A DNA stretch of 64,000 bases from CAVXJN01 sp963762165. GTDB taxonomy: Bacteria; Pseudomonadota; Gammaproteobacteria; JASBUN01. The notes below the pieces were generated by a model that saw only the letters and a list, made by a program, of their open reading frames with translations, was not told the origin of the DNA and did not search any database. Location: contig CAVXJN010000004.1 in assembly GCA_963762165.1 (NCBI GenBank), positions 217,100 to 281,099 of the forward strand, written 5' to 3'. The translations under genes and the position numbers were made by a program. Shown one piece after another: positions 1-9,375 of this stretch (positions are counted from its first letter, which is position 1; each line of letters starts with the position of its first letter).

Positions 1-2
1 CC

Positions 3-1400
3 ATCCCGAGCCAACATCAAGTCGTTCTGGAACCGATCCGGAAAACATTCACCGGCGATCTGCCGCAGCTGCAGGATCGTCACATGCTGCGTGTGTTGGT
101 GAGTTTCAGTCGCACCGGCTTCTTTTTCGATCACGGCCGGCTGCGCGGTTTCGAATACGAACTCATGCGCGAATACGAGCGGTTCGTCAATCGCGACATC
201 AAGAACCGCCGCGACCGTATGCAAGTGGTGTTTGTGCCGGTCCCCTACGATGAGTTGTTGAGCGCGCTGCGGGACGGCCGCGGAGACGTGATCGCCGCAG
301 GGCTTACCATCACGCCGGAGCGTTCCCAGGATGTGGCTTTCACGATTCCGTACATGTCCGACGTACAGAGCGTTGTGGTGGCGAACCGCAAAATCTCTCC
401 GCAATTGAAATCTCTCGACGATCTCGCCGGCCGTTCAGTGTACTTGCCGCCCTCCAGCAGCCACGAACGCGACGTGACGCAACTCAATCTGCGCCTGCTG
501 CAAGAGGGGCGCGCTCCCGCCAGGGTGGTGCGCACCGACCGCAATCTGTTCAACGAAGACATTCTCGGGTTGGTGAACGCCGGCATCATGCCCATCACTG
601 TGGTGGACCGCCATGTGGCGCAGGTATGGTCCCGGGTGTTGCCGAATATTGTCGTGCGCGACGACCTGGCGGCCGGAAAAGAGAACAAGCTCGCCTGGGC
701 CGTGCGCAAGAACAATCCGAAATTGCGGGCAAGTTTGAGCGCGTTTTTGCATAGCCACCAGCGCGGCACCTTGATCGGCAACGTGTTGTTCAACCGTTAC
801 TACGTAAACAACCGCTGGATAGAGAATCCGATCAGCATCGAGAAGCAGGCGAAGTTGCGACCGCTGATCGAACTGTTCAGAAAATATGGAAACCGCTACA
901 ACTTCGACTGGCTCGCCCTGGCCGCCCAGGCTTACCAAGAGTCGCGCTTCGATCAGAATCAAGTCAGTCCCGCCGGCGCAGTCGGCGTCATGCAGGTGCG
1001 ACCGACCACTGCCGCTGACCGCCGGGTCGCTATCGGCGACATCCATGAATTGGAACCCAATATCCATGCCGGCGTGAAATACCTGTCTTGGTTGCGCAAG
1101 CGCTATTTCGACTCGCCGGAAATTGATCCGCAGGCCCGGGTGAATTTCACCTGGGCGGCCTACAATGCCGGTCCGGCGAAAATCAATCGCCTGCGACGGG
1201 AGGCGGCACGCCTGGGCTTGGACCCGAACCGCTGGTTCGGCCACGTCGAACGGGTGGCTGCCAAGGAGATCGGCCGCGAGACTGTGGACTACGTCGCCAA
1301 TATCAATCGCTATTACGTGAGCTACCGCATTGCCTTCGATGAAAGCAAGCCACGCCAGCAGGTACTCGATCGTTTGATGGCGGCTGCCGACGCGCATTAG
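3..1400 (+). CDS. MltF-type membrane-bound lytic transglycosylase (5' end outside window)
   Basis: The reading frame is open without a stop from the left edge. The residues before the first in-window ATG (position 84) read as the usual GDLxxLxxRxxLRVLV lead-in of this family, so the true start lies upstream. An N-terminal periplasmic solute-binding-like (SBP_bac_3) domain covers about residues 1-245 counted from that ATG. It is followed by an SLT lysozyme-like domain with the motif YQESRFD; the Glu at about residue 286 is the expected catalytic acid. GVMQV and the later AAYNAGP motif complete the SLT signature. The family cleaves peptidoglycan glycan strands to 1,6-anhydromuropeptides at the outer-membrane face of the periplasm. 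The C-terminus is intact at a TAG stop. Confidence 0.92.
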   Translation: MPSQHQVVLEPIRKTFTGDLPQLQDRHMLRVLVSFSRTGFFFDHGRLRGFEYELMREYERFVNRDIKNRRDRMQVVFVPVPYDELLSALRDGRGDVIAAGLTITPERSQDVAFTIPYMSDVQSVVVANRKISPQLKSLDDLAGRSVYLPPSSSHERDVTQLNLRLLQEGRAPARVVRTDRNLFNEDILGLVNAGIMPITVVDRHVAQVWSRVLPNIVVRDDLAAGKENKLAWAVRKNNPKLRASLSAFLHSHQRGTLIGNVLFNRYYVNNRWIENPISIEKQAKLRPLIELFRKYGNRYNFDWLALAAQAYQESRFDQNQVSPAGAVGVMQVRPTTAADRRVAIGDIHELEPNIHAGVKYLSWLRKRYFDSPEIDPQARVNFTWAAYNAGPAKINRLRREAARLGLDPNRWFGHVERVAAKEIGRETVDYVANINRYYVSYRIAFDESKPRQQVLDRLMAAADAH

Positions 1401-1458
1401 TGACGCACCCTGCCGTAACCCTCATTTCACCCACCGCCCGCAAATGACATGCATGGTG

Positions 1459-1478
1459 CCCGCAGGTTTGCCTGCGGG
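1459..1478. terminator. Perfect 8-bp hairpin after the transglycosylase gene
   Basis: CCCGCAGG and CCTGCGGG form a perfect 8-bp stem around a TTTG loop, about 60 bases past the transglycosylase stop. No U-run follows, so it is either a weak terminator or only a structured spacer. Confidence 0.3.
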
Positions 1479-1568
1479 AATACAAAGCATTGAATCTGCC
1501 AATACTGCCGCTGCGGACGCGATCGTCACGGTATAGTCTGGTTGTCTCCGTCGCCAGCCGGTGGATTG

Positions 1569-3320
1569 ATGCAAACCCTAGCGCCACAGGTCGCCGCGAC
1601 CATACTCGGCGGTTTCGACAAACACTTTGCGTTTTTCAGCGAAGTGACGGCGGGCGCGCGCGAGCGATTCGAACGGGCCGATTGGGACGGGGTGCAACGC
1701 GCGTCCAGCGAGCGTATCCACCTGTACGAGCAGCGTGTGCGTGAAACTGTGAACAGGTTGCGGGCGACTTTTGGCGCCGTGGAGCCGGAGCCCGAATTGT
1801 GGCAGCGAGTCAAATCCTGCTATGTCGAACTGCTGCAGCAACACCGTCAGCCGGAGTTGGCCGAGACCTTCTACAACTCGGTGTTCTGCAAAATGTTCGA
1901 TCGAAATTACTACAACAACGACAATATATTCGTCGAATCGCTGGCCGACCGTGAGCGACTGGTGGAAAATTACCGCGGCTACGTGTCGTTCTACCCCCGC
2001 GACCGCGGCATGGAGGCCGCCGTCGGCGAACTCTTGTCTTCGTTCTATTTCACGCTTCCGTTCGAGGACCTGGATCGCGACGTCGACCATATCGTCGCCG
2101 CATTTGCCGCGCACTCTCCGTTGTCCAATGTTCCCACCAGGGACCTGCGCATCGATGTGCTCGACATTCCGTTTTTTCGCAACAAGGCTGCGTACCTGAT
2201 CGGACGGGTAATACGGGGTAAAACCTGCTTGCCCTTCGTGATACCGCTAATGAACAACGAACGCGGCGCACTGTATGCCGATACTTTGTTGACCGCGGGC
2301 GATCAACTCGGGGTGGTGTTCAGCTTTGCGCGCGCGTATTTCATGGTCAAAACCACGGTACCGGCCGCCACGGTGGATTTTCTACAAAGTATCCTCCCGA
2401 ACAAGCCGCTCGCTGAATTGTATATGTGCATTGGTTTTCATAAGCAGGCGAAGAACGAGTTCTATCGCGAATTCCTGCATCATCTCGCGCGCACCGATGA
2501 TCATTTCGTCGCCGCTCCCGGCGTGCGCGGCATGGTGATGAGCGTATTCACGCTCCCGTCCTATCCATACGTATTCAAAGTCATACGGGATCGGTTTGCG
2601 CCCCCGAAGGACACCACTAGGCAGGCGGTCAAGGACAAATATCTGCTGGTCAAAATGCACGACCGCATCGGACGCATGGCCGATACGCTGGAATATTCCG
2701 ACGTGGCTTTTCCCCGCGCTCGGTTCAGCGACGATTTGCTGCGGGAACTGCAATCGGTCGCGCCGACGTTGATCGAGCTGGAAGCGCAGCGGGTCGTGAT
2801 CAAGCACTGCTACATCGAGCGACGTATGCAGCCATTGAACCTGTTTTTGGCGCAAGCATCGGCCGAAGAGCGCCGCGCGGCGGTGGACGACTGGGGGCTG
2901 GCAATCAAGGAGCTGATGGCGGTGAACATATTCCCCGGCGATCTGTTGTTCAAAAACTTCGGCGTGACCCGTTCCGGGCGTATCGTCTTCTACGACTACG
3001 ACGAATTGTGCTATCTCACCGACTGCAATTTTCGCCGGCTCCCCGCGCCCATTGGCCCGGAAGACGAGCTCGCCGCCGAACCGAGTTTCCACGTGGCGCC
3101 CAACGACATTTTTCCAGAAGAGTTTTCCACCTTCGTCACCACCGATTCCGATTCCCGCGACAACCTCCGCGAACTTCACCCCGAGTTGTTGGATTACCGG
3201 TACTGGCGCGCGCGCCAGGAACAGGTACGCGACGGCGTCTATGGCGACGTGTTTCCCTATCCCGAGGACCTGCGCTTCGCCCGGCAGCCGCTCCCCGAGG
3301 CCGCCGTCGCGGTTCGGTAA
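1569..3320 (+). CDS. aceK: Isocitrate dehydrogenase kinase/phosphatase
   Basis: AceK phosphorylates and dephosphorylates isocitrate dehydrogenase in the cytoplasm, switching carbon between the TCA cycle and the glyoxylate bypass. The product is 583 residues, close to the 578 of E. coli AceK. The ATG at 1569 (MQTLAPQV) is chosen over an in-frame TTG at 1542 because it gives the family length and begins the conserved region. The kinase core shows FPGDLLFKN with Asp458 and FYDYDE with Asp476. By position these match the catalytic and metal-binding aspartates at 457 and 475 of the E. coli enzyme. No aceA or aceB lies next to it here, so it is not in the classic aceBAK order. It looks intact. Confidence 0.97.
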   Translation: MQTLAPQVAATILGGFDKHFAFFSEVTAGARERFERADWDGVQRASSERIHLYEQRVRETVNRLRATFGAVEPEPELWQRVKSCYVELLQQHRQPELAETFYNSVFCKMFDRNYYNNDNIFVESLADRERLVENYRGYVSFYPRDRGMEAAVGELLSSFYFTLPFEDLDRDVDHIVAAFAAHSPLSNVPTRDLRIDVLDIPFFRNKAAYLIGRVIRGKTCLPFVIPLMNNERGALYADTLLTAGDQLGVVFSFARAYFMVKTTVPAATVDFLQSILPNKPLAELYMCIGFHKQAKNEFYREFLHHLARTDDHFVAAPGVRGMVMSVFTLPSYPYVFKVIRDRFAPPKDTTRQAVKDKYLLVKMHDRIGRMADTLEYSDVAFPRARFSDDLLRELQSVAPTLIELEAQRVVIKHCYIERRMQPLNLFLAQASAEERRAAVDDWGLAIKELMAVNIFPGDLLFKNFGVTRSGRIVFYDYDELCYLTDCNFRRLPAPIGPEDELAAEPSFHVAPNDIFPEEFSTFVTTDSDSRDNLRELHPELLDYRYWRARQEQVRDGVYGDVFPYPEDLRFARQPLPEAAVAVR

Positions 3321-3421
3321 CAGGATTTCCTGCGCCCGTCGCGGCGGCGCTCAGCGGACGGTCTATGCTGAGCTTCATGGACGTTGGTGGCGCAAGTGCG
3401 CCTGCAGGTAGGGGAGGGACG

Positions 3422-4366
3422 GTGAAGCCGGGTTTGCATTGGATCGTCGCACTGACGCTGTGCGGAGCGGTTACCGCAGGCGCGGCCCCGGCCAGCAGCG
3501 ATTTCGCCTATTTCGCCGATGCACTGGCAGGAGCCGATTACGGCGAACGCGCCGACTTTGCCCGCGTGGCTTTGGATGAAGTGATCGCTTCGTACGAGGC
3601 AATAGCCGAAGATGCCGCCGGACCGGTGCGCTCGATCGGCGGCAAGACCGATTTGCGGCGCTGGCGCGCAGCGTCCCAGGACTTCGTCAATCAACTCCGC
3701 GATCTGCGCTGGCGCTTGGACCGGGGCGCCGATGTGCAAATGAACTTCGGTGCCGACGGCGTCCTGGTCATGTTCATCGATCGCCAGCCGGTGTTGCTCA
3801 GCGGCCCCAACGCCGCTGCCTCCGACCTGTTGCAGCAGACCGTGATGGCGCAGTATTGCGGCTTACATCACTGCGTCACGGGACCAGCTGCCGCTACGCC
3901 GTCTTCCAGCGTGGCCAACGTCTCCGTTGCCAATGACGCGGACGCGCACTGGACATTCGCCCAGAATCGCCGCCCCAGTTTTGTTACCGAAGACGGCTTG
4001 CGCTTCGTCTTTACCAGCATCAGCGACCGGGCGACGAAAGAACGCTTGAGCCGGCAGTTGAGTGGCGAATTGCAGCAACTCGCGCGCGCGTTGCGCACAG
4101 CGGCGCAATCGGGGCGAAGTTTGGATTGGCAACAACTGCGTGTGCTGTCGCGCCGCAGTGGTTCACTGGAGCAGGTGGTTCTCGACAACCGTGGCGACCG
4201 TCTTTCATTGTCGCTGCCGCTGTTGGCGCGAACCCCGGCGCTGTGGCGTGAAACGTTGCCGTGGCTGCGTGCGCAAGCCGAGGGAAAGGAGCTGCCGCTG
4301 ACCGTGCGCCAGGCCTATCTGCTGGTGCAGCCTGACTCCCAGGTGCTGTATGGTGCGAGCCGTTGA
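3422..4366 (+). CDS. Exported protein of unknown function
   Basis: I do not recognise the family. The 314-residue product begins at GTG 3422, chosen because a strong ribosome binding site (AGGGGAGGG) lies 5-6 bases before it; in-frame ATG codons at 3365 and 3377 lack one. A Sec signal peptide is clear: a basic start, a hydrophobic core around LHWIVALTLCGAV, and an AGAAP-type cleavage region. The mature part is mostly helical, with alternating charged and small residues and no recognisable catalytic motif. It follows aceK by about 100 bases on the same strand and is probably a separate unit. The periplasm is the likely location. Confidence 0.7.
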   Translation: MKPGLHWIVALTLCGAVTAGAAPASSDFAYFADALAGADYGERADFARVALDEVIASYEAIAEDAAGPVRSIGGKTDLRRWRAASQDFVNQLRDLRWRLDRGADVQMNFGADGVLVMFIDRQPVLLSGPNAAASDLLQQTVMAQYCGLHHCVTGPAAATPSSSVANVSVANDADAHWTFAQNRRPSFVTEDGLRFVFTSISDRATKERLSRQLSGELQQLARALRTAAQSGRSLDWQQLRVLSRRSGSLEQVVLDNRGDRLSLSLPLLARTPALWRETLPWLRAQAEGKELPLTVRQAYLLVQPDSQVLYGASR

Positions 4367-4373
4367 CCGGCCG

Positions 4374-4805
4374 CTATTTGACACTCGCAGTCAATGTCTC
4401 AGCGGGTGTGAGGGTATGGAGCTCGGCGTTGATTTCCTCCATACGCGCTTCAACTGCACGCAAACGCAACTGGGCGCGATGGATCACGTCGTGGCGATGG
4501 GCCGCATAGATCAGTCCGCCGGGCAGCAGGATCGTCAGCACGATATCCTGGGCATTGAGGTTGCCATCGCCGGCCTCGTCACTGAGCACGAGCCGGCGCG
4601 CGTCCAATGCACTGCGCCGCTTGCGCAGTTCGTCCAGCAAGGTGGCACGGCTGCGGCTGCACATGCCGACGATGAATTCATCGAAATTGGGGAGTCGCAC
4701 GAAATCGCCGTGGTCGTTCGCGGCAGTGGGTTCGGCTGCCTGGGTGATGCAAGGCGCCAGTAGCAACGCCAGCGACATCGCCATCGCGGCCGGTATCCTT
4801 ACCAT
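4374..4805 (-). CDS. Small exported protein with helical C-terminus
   Basis: This 143-residue protein has no family I recognise. The start at 4805 is preceded by a run of seven G on the coding strand, 5 bases upstream, and gives a textbook signal peptide (MVRIPAAMAMSLALLLAPC, cleavage near TQAAEP). The mature protein has a short charged N-terminal part, an Arg/Leu-rich helix (DELRKRRSALDARR), a hydrophobic stretch around IVLTILLPGGLIYAA, and a C-terminal amphipathic helix with coiled-coil character. The hydrophobic stretch could be a membrane anchor. It converges with the preceding exported-protein gene (stops 8 bases apart) and diverges from lemA. Confidence 0.65.
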   Translation of the reverse strand: MVRIPAAMAMSLALLLAPCITQAAEPTAANDHGDFVRLPNFDEFIVGMCSRSRATLLDELRKRRSALDARRLVLSDEAGDGNLNAQDIVLTILLPGGLIYAAHRHDVIHRAQLRLRAVEARMEEINAELHTLTPAETLTASVK

Positions 4806-4926
4806 ATTGCCCCCCCTGGAGTCGGCGTGATTTCTTGACCTATTGCCGTACACCGTAGTGCACTTACGGTCATCTGCCAGCAAACCCGAGCATTCGAGCG
4901 CCATATGCGCCCGCTCCGGGTCTGCG

Positions 4927-4932
4927 TATAAT
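4927..4932 (+). promoter_or_regulatory. Candidate -10 box for the lemA operon
   Basis: A perfect TATAAT lies 47 bases before the lemA start. No good -35 hexamer sits at 16-18 bases upstream, so this is a tentative sigma-70 promoter. Confidence 0.35.
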
Positions 4933-4978
4933 GAATTCCCAGCTAAAGCTGGGGCTGTAACGCGGGAGAGCGTGGATC

Positions 4979-5581
4979 ATGGCCACATCGGCACTATCTT
5001 TTTCAATCCGGGGCGGCGCCTTGCTGTTGTTGCTGGCCACCCTGAGTGGTTGCGGCGTCAACAACATTCCCACCTACGACGAGCAAGTCAAAGCAGCCTG
5101 GAGTCAGGTCCTGAATCAGTATCAGCGTCGTGCCGACCTGGTGCCGAATCTGGTCAATACGGTGAAAGGGTTCGCCGCCCAGGAAAAGCAGGTTCTCACC
5201 GACGTCGTGGAAGCACGCTCGAAAGTGTCGCAGATGAATCTGCCCAGTGACGTGCTTACCAATCCGGAGGCGTTTCGCGCCTTCCAGCAGAATCAGCAGG
5301 CGCTCGGCTCTGCGCTGTCGCGGCTGATGGTGGTGGTCGAACGCTATCCCGAACTCAAATCGAATCAGAATTTTCTGGCGTTGCAATCGCAGTTGGAAGG
5401 AACGGAGAACCGCATTGCTGTTGCGCGGCGGGACTACATCGCGGCAGTCGCCCGCTATAACACCGAAATTCGTACTTTCCCGGGCAGGATCTGGAAGTCG
5501 ATTCTATACAGCGATGCGCAGGTCAAGGAGAACTTCACCGCCGATGCCGGTGCACAGAAAGTGCCCGAGGTGAAGTTCTGA
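4979..5581 (+). CDS. lemA: LemA family lipoprotein
   Basis: LemA proteins are small helical envelope proteins usually encoded with TPM-domain partners; their exact role is unsettled. The 200-residue product has a lipoprotein signal with lipobox LSGC (Cys25), then the family core: NNIPTYDEQVKAAWSQV, the RRADLVPNLVNTVKG block and a repeated helical region. A GGGAGAG ribosome binding site precedes the ATG. It is the first gene of a three-gene operon: its stop overlaps the region where the next TPM gene must start, and a second TPM gene follows. Confidence 0.93.
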   Translation: MATSALSFSIRGGALLLLLATLSGCGVNNIPTYDEQVKAAWSQVLNQYQRRADLVPNLVNTVKGFAAQEKQVLTDVVEARSKVSQMNLPSDVLTNPEAFRAFQQNQQALGSALSRLMVVVERYPELKSNQNFLALQSQLEGTENRIAVARRDYIAAVARYNTEIRTFPGRIWKSILYSDAQVKENFTADAGAQKVPEVKF

Positions 5582-5619
5582 ATCATCCGCAGCAATCGAC
5601 CTCGGCGCGGCGCCACGGC

Positions 5620-6474
5620 TTGGGCGCAATTCTGTTTCTGGGTTTGGCGCTCTTATGGCTACCGGCGTGGGGCGCGTTGCAGTTTCCGCCATTGACCGGG
5701 CGGGTCGTGGACCAGGCGGGTCTGCTTACGGAGGAGACGAAAGCGGCCTTGGATCGCCTGCTTGCAGCCCACGAAAAGCAAACCTCCAACCAGGTGGTGG
5801 TGGTCACGCTCAAGGACCTGCAGGGCACCACTATCGAGGATTATGGCTACCAGCTCGGACGGGCATGGGGCATCGGCCAAAAGGGCCGCGACAACGGTGT
5901 ACTGCTGATCGTGGCGCCCAATCAGCGCAAAGTGCGTATCGAGGTCGGCTACGGCTTGGAAGGCACACTCACTGACGCTCTCAGTGAAAACATCATTCAG
6001 ACCGTCATTCTGCCGCAATTCCGTAAAGGCGATTTCCAGGCTGGCGTGCTCGCCGGCGCCACCGCCATCACCCAAGTCGTGCAGGGGACCTATGAACCAA
6101 TACCGCAAAAGCAGAGTCGAAGAAGTGGTGGAGGCGGCGGCGGGTTCTTGTTCTTGGTGGTGTTTTCGTTGATCGCCGGTGAAATGGTGGCCGCGCGGGT
6201 GCGTAATCGCGGCCTCAGTTCTGCGCTTGCCGGCGGCGGCAGTTTCCTGGTGGGCATGCTGGTGCTGGGTTCGTTGGCCACGGCATTGGTAGTGGCAGTG
6301 CTGGTGGTAGCGTTTCATCTGTTCCTCGGTCCTGGTGGTCGAGGCGGAGGACGTTGGGGTGGCGGCGGTTTCTATCCGGGTGGATTCGGTGGTGGCGGCG
6401 GCTTTTCCGGCGGTGGTGGCTTCTCCGGAGGCGGAGGCTCGTTCGGTGGCGGTGGCGCCTCGGGAGGATGGTGA
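5620..6474 (+). CDS. TPM-domain (YgcG family) membrane protein with Gly-rich tail
   Basis: The protein carries a signal or anchor segment, a TPM domain (about residues 25-150, with VVDQAGLLTEETKAALD and GRDNGVLLIVAP), one or two transmembrane helices, and a long Gly/Phe tail ending GGGASGGW. That is the usual YgcG layout. The start is uncertain. TTG 5620 gives a signal without a basic n-region. A CTG at 5578, overlapping the lemA stop, would add a positively charged leader (SARRHG) and would suit translational coupling. TPM domains are thought to act with LemA in the envelope. The gene is 3'-coupled to the next TPM gene through a TGATG overlap. Confidence 0.88.
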   Translation: MGAILFLGLALLWLPAWGALQFPPLTGRVVDQAGLLTEETKAALDRLLAAHEKQTSNQVVVVTLKDLQGTTIEDYGYQLGRAWGIGQKGRDNGVLLIVAPNQRKVRIEVGYGLEGTLTDALSENIIQTVILPQFRKGDFQAGVLAGATAITQVVQGTYEPIPQKQSRRSGGGGGGFLFLVVFSLIAGEMVAARVRNRGLSSALAGGGSFLVGMLVLGSLATALVVAVLVVAFHLFLGPGGRGGGRWGGGGFYPGGFGGGGGFSGGGGFSGGGGSFGGGGASGGW

Positions 6475-7091
6475 TGGCCTTTCTGACCAAGTCCGAGAAG
6501 CAGCGCCTCGCGCAAGCGGTCGCGCAGGCTGAAGCCGGTACCAGCGGTGAATTCGTAACGGTGATCGCCGGGGCGGCCGACGATTATCTGTATGTGCCGC
6601 TACTGTGGGCCGCGCTTTCAGCGTTGGCGCTGCCCGGGTTGATCAGCGTCAGTGGCATCGGGATGCTGATCGACCATGGATATCTGATCCAGATCATCGC
6701 CTTCTTCGCTTTGGCACTGGCATTTCAATGGCGGCCGCTGAAAATGAGATTGCTGCCGCGCAACTTGAAATATGCCCGCGCCCATCGTCTGGCGCAGGAG
6801 CAGTTTTTCGTGCAGGGACTGCGTATGACCCGCGAGCGTACCGGGGTCCTGCTGTTTGTGTCGGTAGCGGAGCACTACGTGGAGATCATCGCCGATCAAG
6901 GGATCCACGCGGTGGTTCCCGCGGGAACCTGGGACCAGATCGTCGCGCAGCTGCTGGAAGAGGTCAAAGCGGGGCGTGTCGCTGAAGGATTCATCGCCGC
7001 GGTAGATGCCTGCGGGAAGTTGTTGGCAGAACATTTTCCCGCTCGCGAAGACGATCGCAACGAACTTCCCGATCGATTGATCGAGATATGA
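6474..7091 (+). CDS. TPM-domain membrane protein
   Basis: This is the second TPM-domain gene of the lemA operon, 205 residues. ATG 6474 overlaps the previous stop (TGATG) and has GGGAGG upstream; ATG 6468 is an in-frame alternative. The N-terminal part (LTKSEKQRLAQAVAQAEAGT SGEF) is the typical start of the single-domain TPM group. Two hydrophobic helices follow (around residues 40-60 and 70-90). The second half of the TPM fold then carries RERTGVLLFVSVAEHYVEII and DQGIHAVVP. The protein probably sits in the inner membrane facing the periplasm with its neighbour. Confidence 0.88.
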   Translation: MAFLTKSEKQRLAQAVAQAEAGTSGEFVTVIAGAADDYLYVPLLWAALSALALPGLISVSGIGMLIDHGYLIQIIAFFALALAFQWRPLKMRLLPRNLKYARAHRLAQEQFFVQGLRMTRERTGVLLFVSVAEHYVEIIADQGIHAVVPAGTWDQIVAQLLEEVKAGRVAEGFIAAVDACGKLLAEHFPAREDDRNELPDRLIEI

Positions 7092-7140
7092 AGGAGGACG
7101 GCGAAACCGGTCGGTGTCGCTGTCCTTGAAAGAGAGTCTC

Positions 7141-8592
7141 ATGGCCACACGATCCGCCATTCGCAAGACCAAGATCGTCGCCACCATCGGCCCGGCGTGC
7201 GACGACGTTGCCACCCTGACCCGCATGATCGCGGCCGGCATGAGTGTCGCGCGTCTGAACCTGTCTCATGGCGATGTCGATGAACATAGCGCGCGCTTGC
7301 ATCGGGTGCGCGAAGCGGCGGCCAGTCTCGATGCCAACATTGCCGTGATGGTGGACACCCGCGGGATCGAGATCCGTACCGGGCGGCTGTCCCAGGACTC
7401 GATCACCCTGCGTTCGGGGGACCGGTTTTCGCTTCACACCAAACCCGGATACGGCGACGTCAATGGCGTGTCGGTTTCCTATCAGCGCCTAGCCGAAGAG
7501 GTCCGCCGCGGCGCGCCGGTATTGATCGACGACGGCGCAATTGAGTTGGAGGTCGAGTCTTCAGACGGAGAAACCCTGACCTGCAGGGTCGTTCACGGCG
7601 GCGTCCTGCGTTCGCGCAAGAGCGTAAATGTGCCGGACAGTCGCTTATCCATAAGCTCGGTGAGTCACGAACGACGCGACGAGGTGCTGCGGGAGCTACG
7701 ATTCGCTGTGGATAACGACGTCGAGTACATCGCCGCATCGTTCATTCAGACTGCAGACGAATTGCATCGGATGCGCGAAATGTTGACCGAGCAAGGACGA
7801 TCGATACCGATCATCGCCAAGATCGAGAACAAAATTGGAGTCGAGAATCTCGAGTCCATCGCCGATGCGGCGGACGGTCTGATGGTTGCGCGCGGCGACC
7901 TCGGGGTCGAGCTGCCGCTCGCCGAAGTGCCCGGCACGCAAAAACGGATGATCCATATGACCGTATCGCGTGGCAAACCGGTGATTACGGCGACCCAGAT
8001 GCTTGCGTCCATGGAACACAACCCCAAGCCCACCCGCGCCGAAGCCAGCGACGTGGCCAACGCGATTCTCGACGGCACTTCCGCTGTAATGTTGTCGGGC
8101 GAAACCGCGGTGGGGAAGTACCCGGTGCAAGCGGTAGCGACCATGGCGGAACTGGCACTCCGCGCCGAAGCGCATTTGGCGGAATACGGGTATCTGCAAC
8201 GAATTCAACCGGGTACCTCGGACACGGTGACCGAGGCAGTCGCCCAGGCAGCGGTGGCCATGGCCCATCAACTACAGGCCTCGGCGATCGTCAGCCTCAC
8301 CGAAACGGGCTCGTCGCCGCGCCTGGTATCGAAGCACAGGCCCCATTGCCCGATTCTCGCCATTACCGCATCTATGCCCGTAGCCCGGCGGCTGGCGATG
8401 AACTGGGGCGTGGTCCCGGTGCTGTACAGCGGTGCGCGTACCGACGAGGCGCGCATCGGCTTCGCCATCGATTGGGCCCGCAAACGCAATATCCTCGACA
8501 CCGGGGACGTGATCGTGTCCACGGCCGGCTACGCGCAAAAGGCCGGCGGAACGGATCTGTTGCGGGTCATCACCCTGGCGCAGCCGGTCTGA
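7141..8592 (+). CDS. pyk: Pyruvate kinase
   Basis: Pyruvate kinase transfers phosphate from phosphoenolpyruvate to ADP in the last step of glycolysis. The 483-residue product starts with the conserved KTKIVATIGPAC block. It contains the catalytic region IIAKIENKIG followed by MVARGDLGVELP, the PVITATQMLASM loop, and RAEASDVANAILDGTSAVML plus SGETAVGKYP. The C-terminal allosteric domain is present. ATG 7141 has GAAAGAGAG upstream; a GTG at 7114 with AAGGAGG is a possible earlier start. It lies 49 bases after the TPM gene and may be co-transcribed, although its function is unrelated. Confidence 0.97.
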   Translation: MATRSAIRKTKIVATIGPACDDVATLTRMIAAGMSVARLNLSHGDVDEHSARLHRVREAAASLDANIAVMVDTRGIEIRTGRLSQDSITLRSGDRFSLHTKPGYGDVNGVSVSYQRLAEEVRRGAPVLIDDGAIELEVESSDGETLTCRVVHGGVLRSRKSVNVPDSRLSISSVSHERRDEVLRELRFAVDNDVEYIAASFIQTADELHRMREMLTEQGRSIPIIAKIENKIGVENLESIADAADGLMVARGDLGVELPLAEVPGTQKRMIHMTVSRGKPVITATQMLASMEHNPKPTRAEASDVANAILDGTSAVMLSGETAVGKYPVQAVATMAELALRAEAHLAEYGYLQRIQPGTSDTVTEAVAQAAVAMAHQLQASAIVSLTETGSSPRLVSKHRPHCPILAITASMPVARRLAMNWGVVPVLYSGARTDEARIGFAIDWARKRNILDTGDVIVSTAGYAQKAGGTDLLRVITLAQPV

Positions 8593-8700
8593 GCCCCTGC
8601 GCGGTGTGCGCTGGTTCGGATTTCAGTCGTGCGATTGTGGTCTTCGTGGGTACAAGGCCTAGAATCAACTTATTGGTTGGACAACGAGGGGGGTTGATCC

Positions 8701-9375
8701 ATGAGCGCTCGCTCAATCGCACACTTTGCTTGGCTGCTGTTTTTCGGTTTGGTGCTTGCACATTCCACGTGGGGGGCGAATCTTACCGTACAGGTTCGCG
8801 AACGCGGCAACGGCCGGGCTATCGATGACGCCGCCGTGTGTCTGGGAACCGGCGCTGACCGCAGTCAATTCGGCGCGATGCGGACCGACAGCGACGGCAG
8901 CGCGATCTTTGAAGATATCCTGGATGCGCCGCTGGTATTGACCGTATCAAAGGCGGAATTTCGCGGCGAGCGTCGCAACATCGAGGGTCTCCATTTCGAT
9001 ACGATCCTGACCGTGTTGCTGCCTCGCGGCGGCCTCGGTCCCCATTGTGACGCTCCGGCAGCCGCCAGCGGCGAGGGCCAGGTGTTGCGGGTGGCGCGTT
9101 TCCGGATCGCCGGTGGCGCCAAGCAAACCCGGCAACGTCGCGTGCAATTGAGTTTCGCTGCCGACGGCGCGGCGACCGACTATCGCGTCAGCGAGTCACA
9201 GGATTTCGCTAATGCCCAGTGGCAGCCGCTGCGGGCCAATCCGACTTACACGCTCAGCGCCGGGCCCGGACCCAAGCAGGTTTTCCTGCAGTTGCGCAAG
9301 TATCACAAGACCGAAGGCTTGACGCTCGAAACCCGCTCCAACGTCGTGTCCGATACCATCGATCTGCGCCCTTGA
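8701..9375 (+). CDS. Exported protein with carboxypeptidase-regulatory-like fold
   Basis: The 224-residue product has a signal peptide ending near HSTWGA. The mature N-terminus (about residues 27-105) looks like a transthyretin or carboxypeptidase-regulatory beta-sandwich: NLTVQVRERGNGRAIDDA, then a TDSDGSAIFEDI strand-turn and a hydrophobic LTVSKAEFRGER strand. The C-terminal half is beta-rich and unassigned. The gene stands alone after pyruvate kinase; GAGGGGGG lies 7-8 bases before the ATG. The role is unknown, perhaps surface binding. Confidence 0.7.
   Translation: MSARSIAHFAWLLFFGLVLAHSTWGANLTVQVRERGNGRAIDDAAVCLGTGADRSQFGAMRTDSDGSAIFEDILDAPLVLTVSKAEFRGERRNIEGLHFDTILTVLLPRGGLGPHCDAPAAASGEGQVLRVARFRIAGGAKQTRQRRVQLSFAADGAATDYRVSESQDFANAQWQPLRANPTYTLSAGPGPKQVFLQLRKYHKTEGLTLETRSNVVSDTIDLRP

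Noticed and set aside
3008..3421. An N-terminal extension of the exported protein overlapping aceK
   Set aside because: The extension is Arg/Pro-rich shadow of aceK; the signal peptide and ribosome binding site place the start at 3422.
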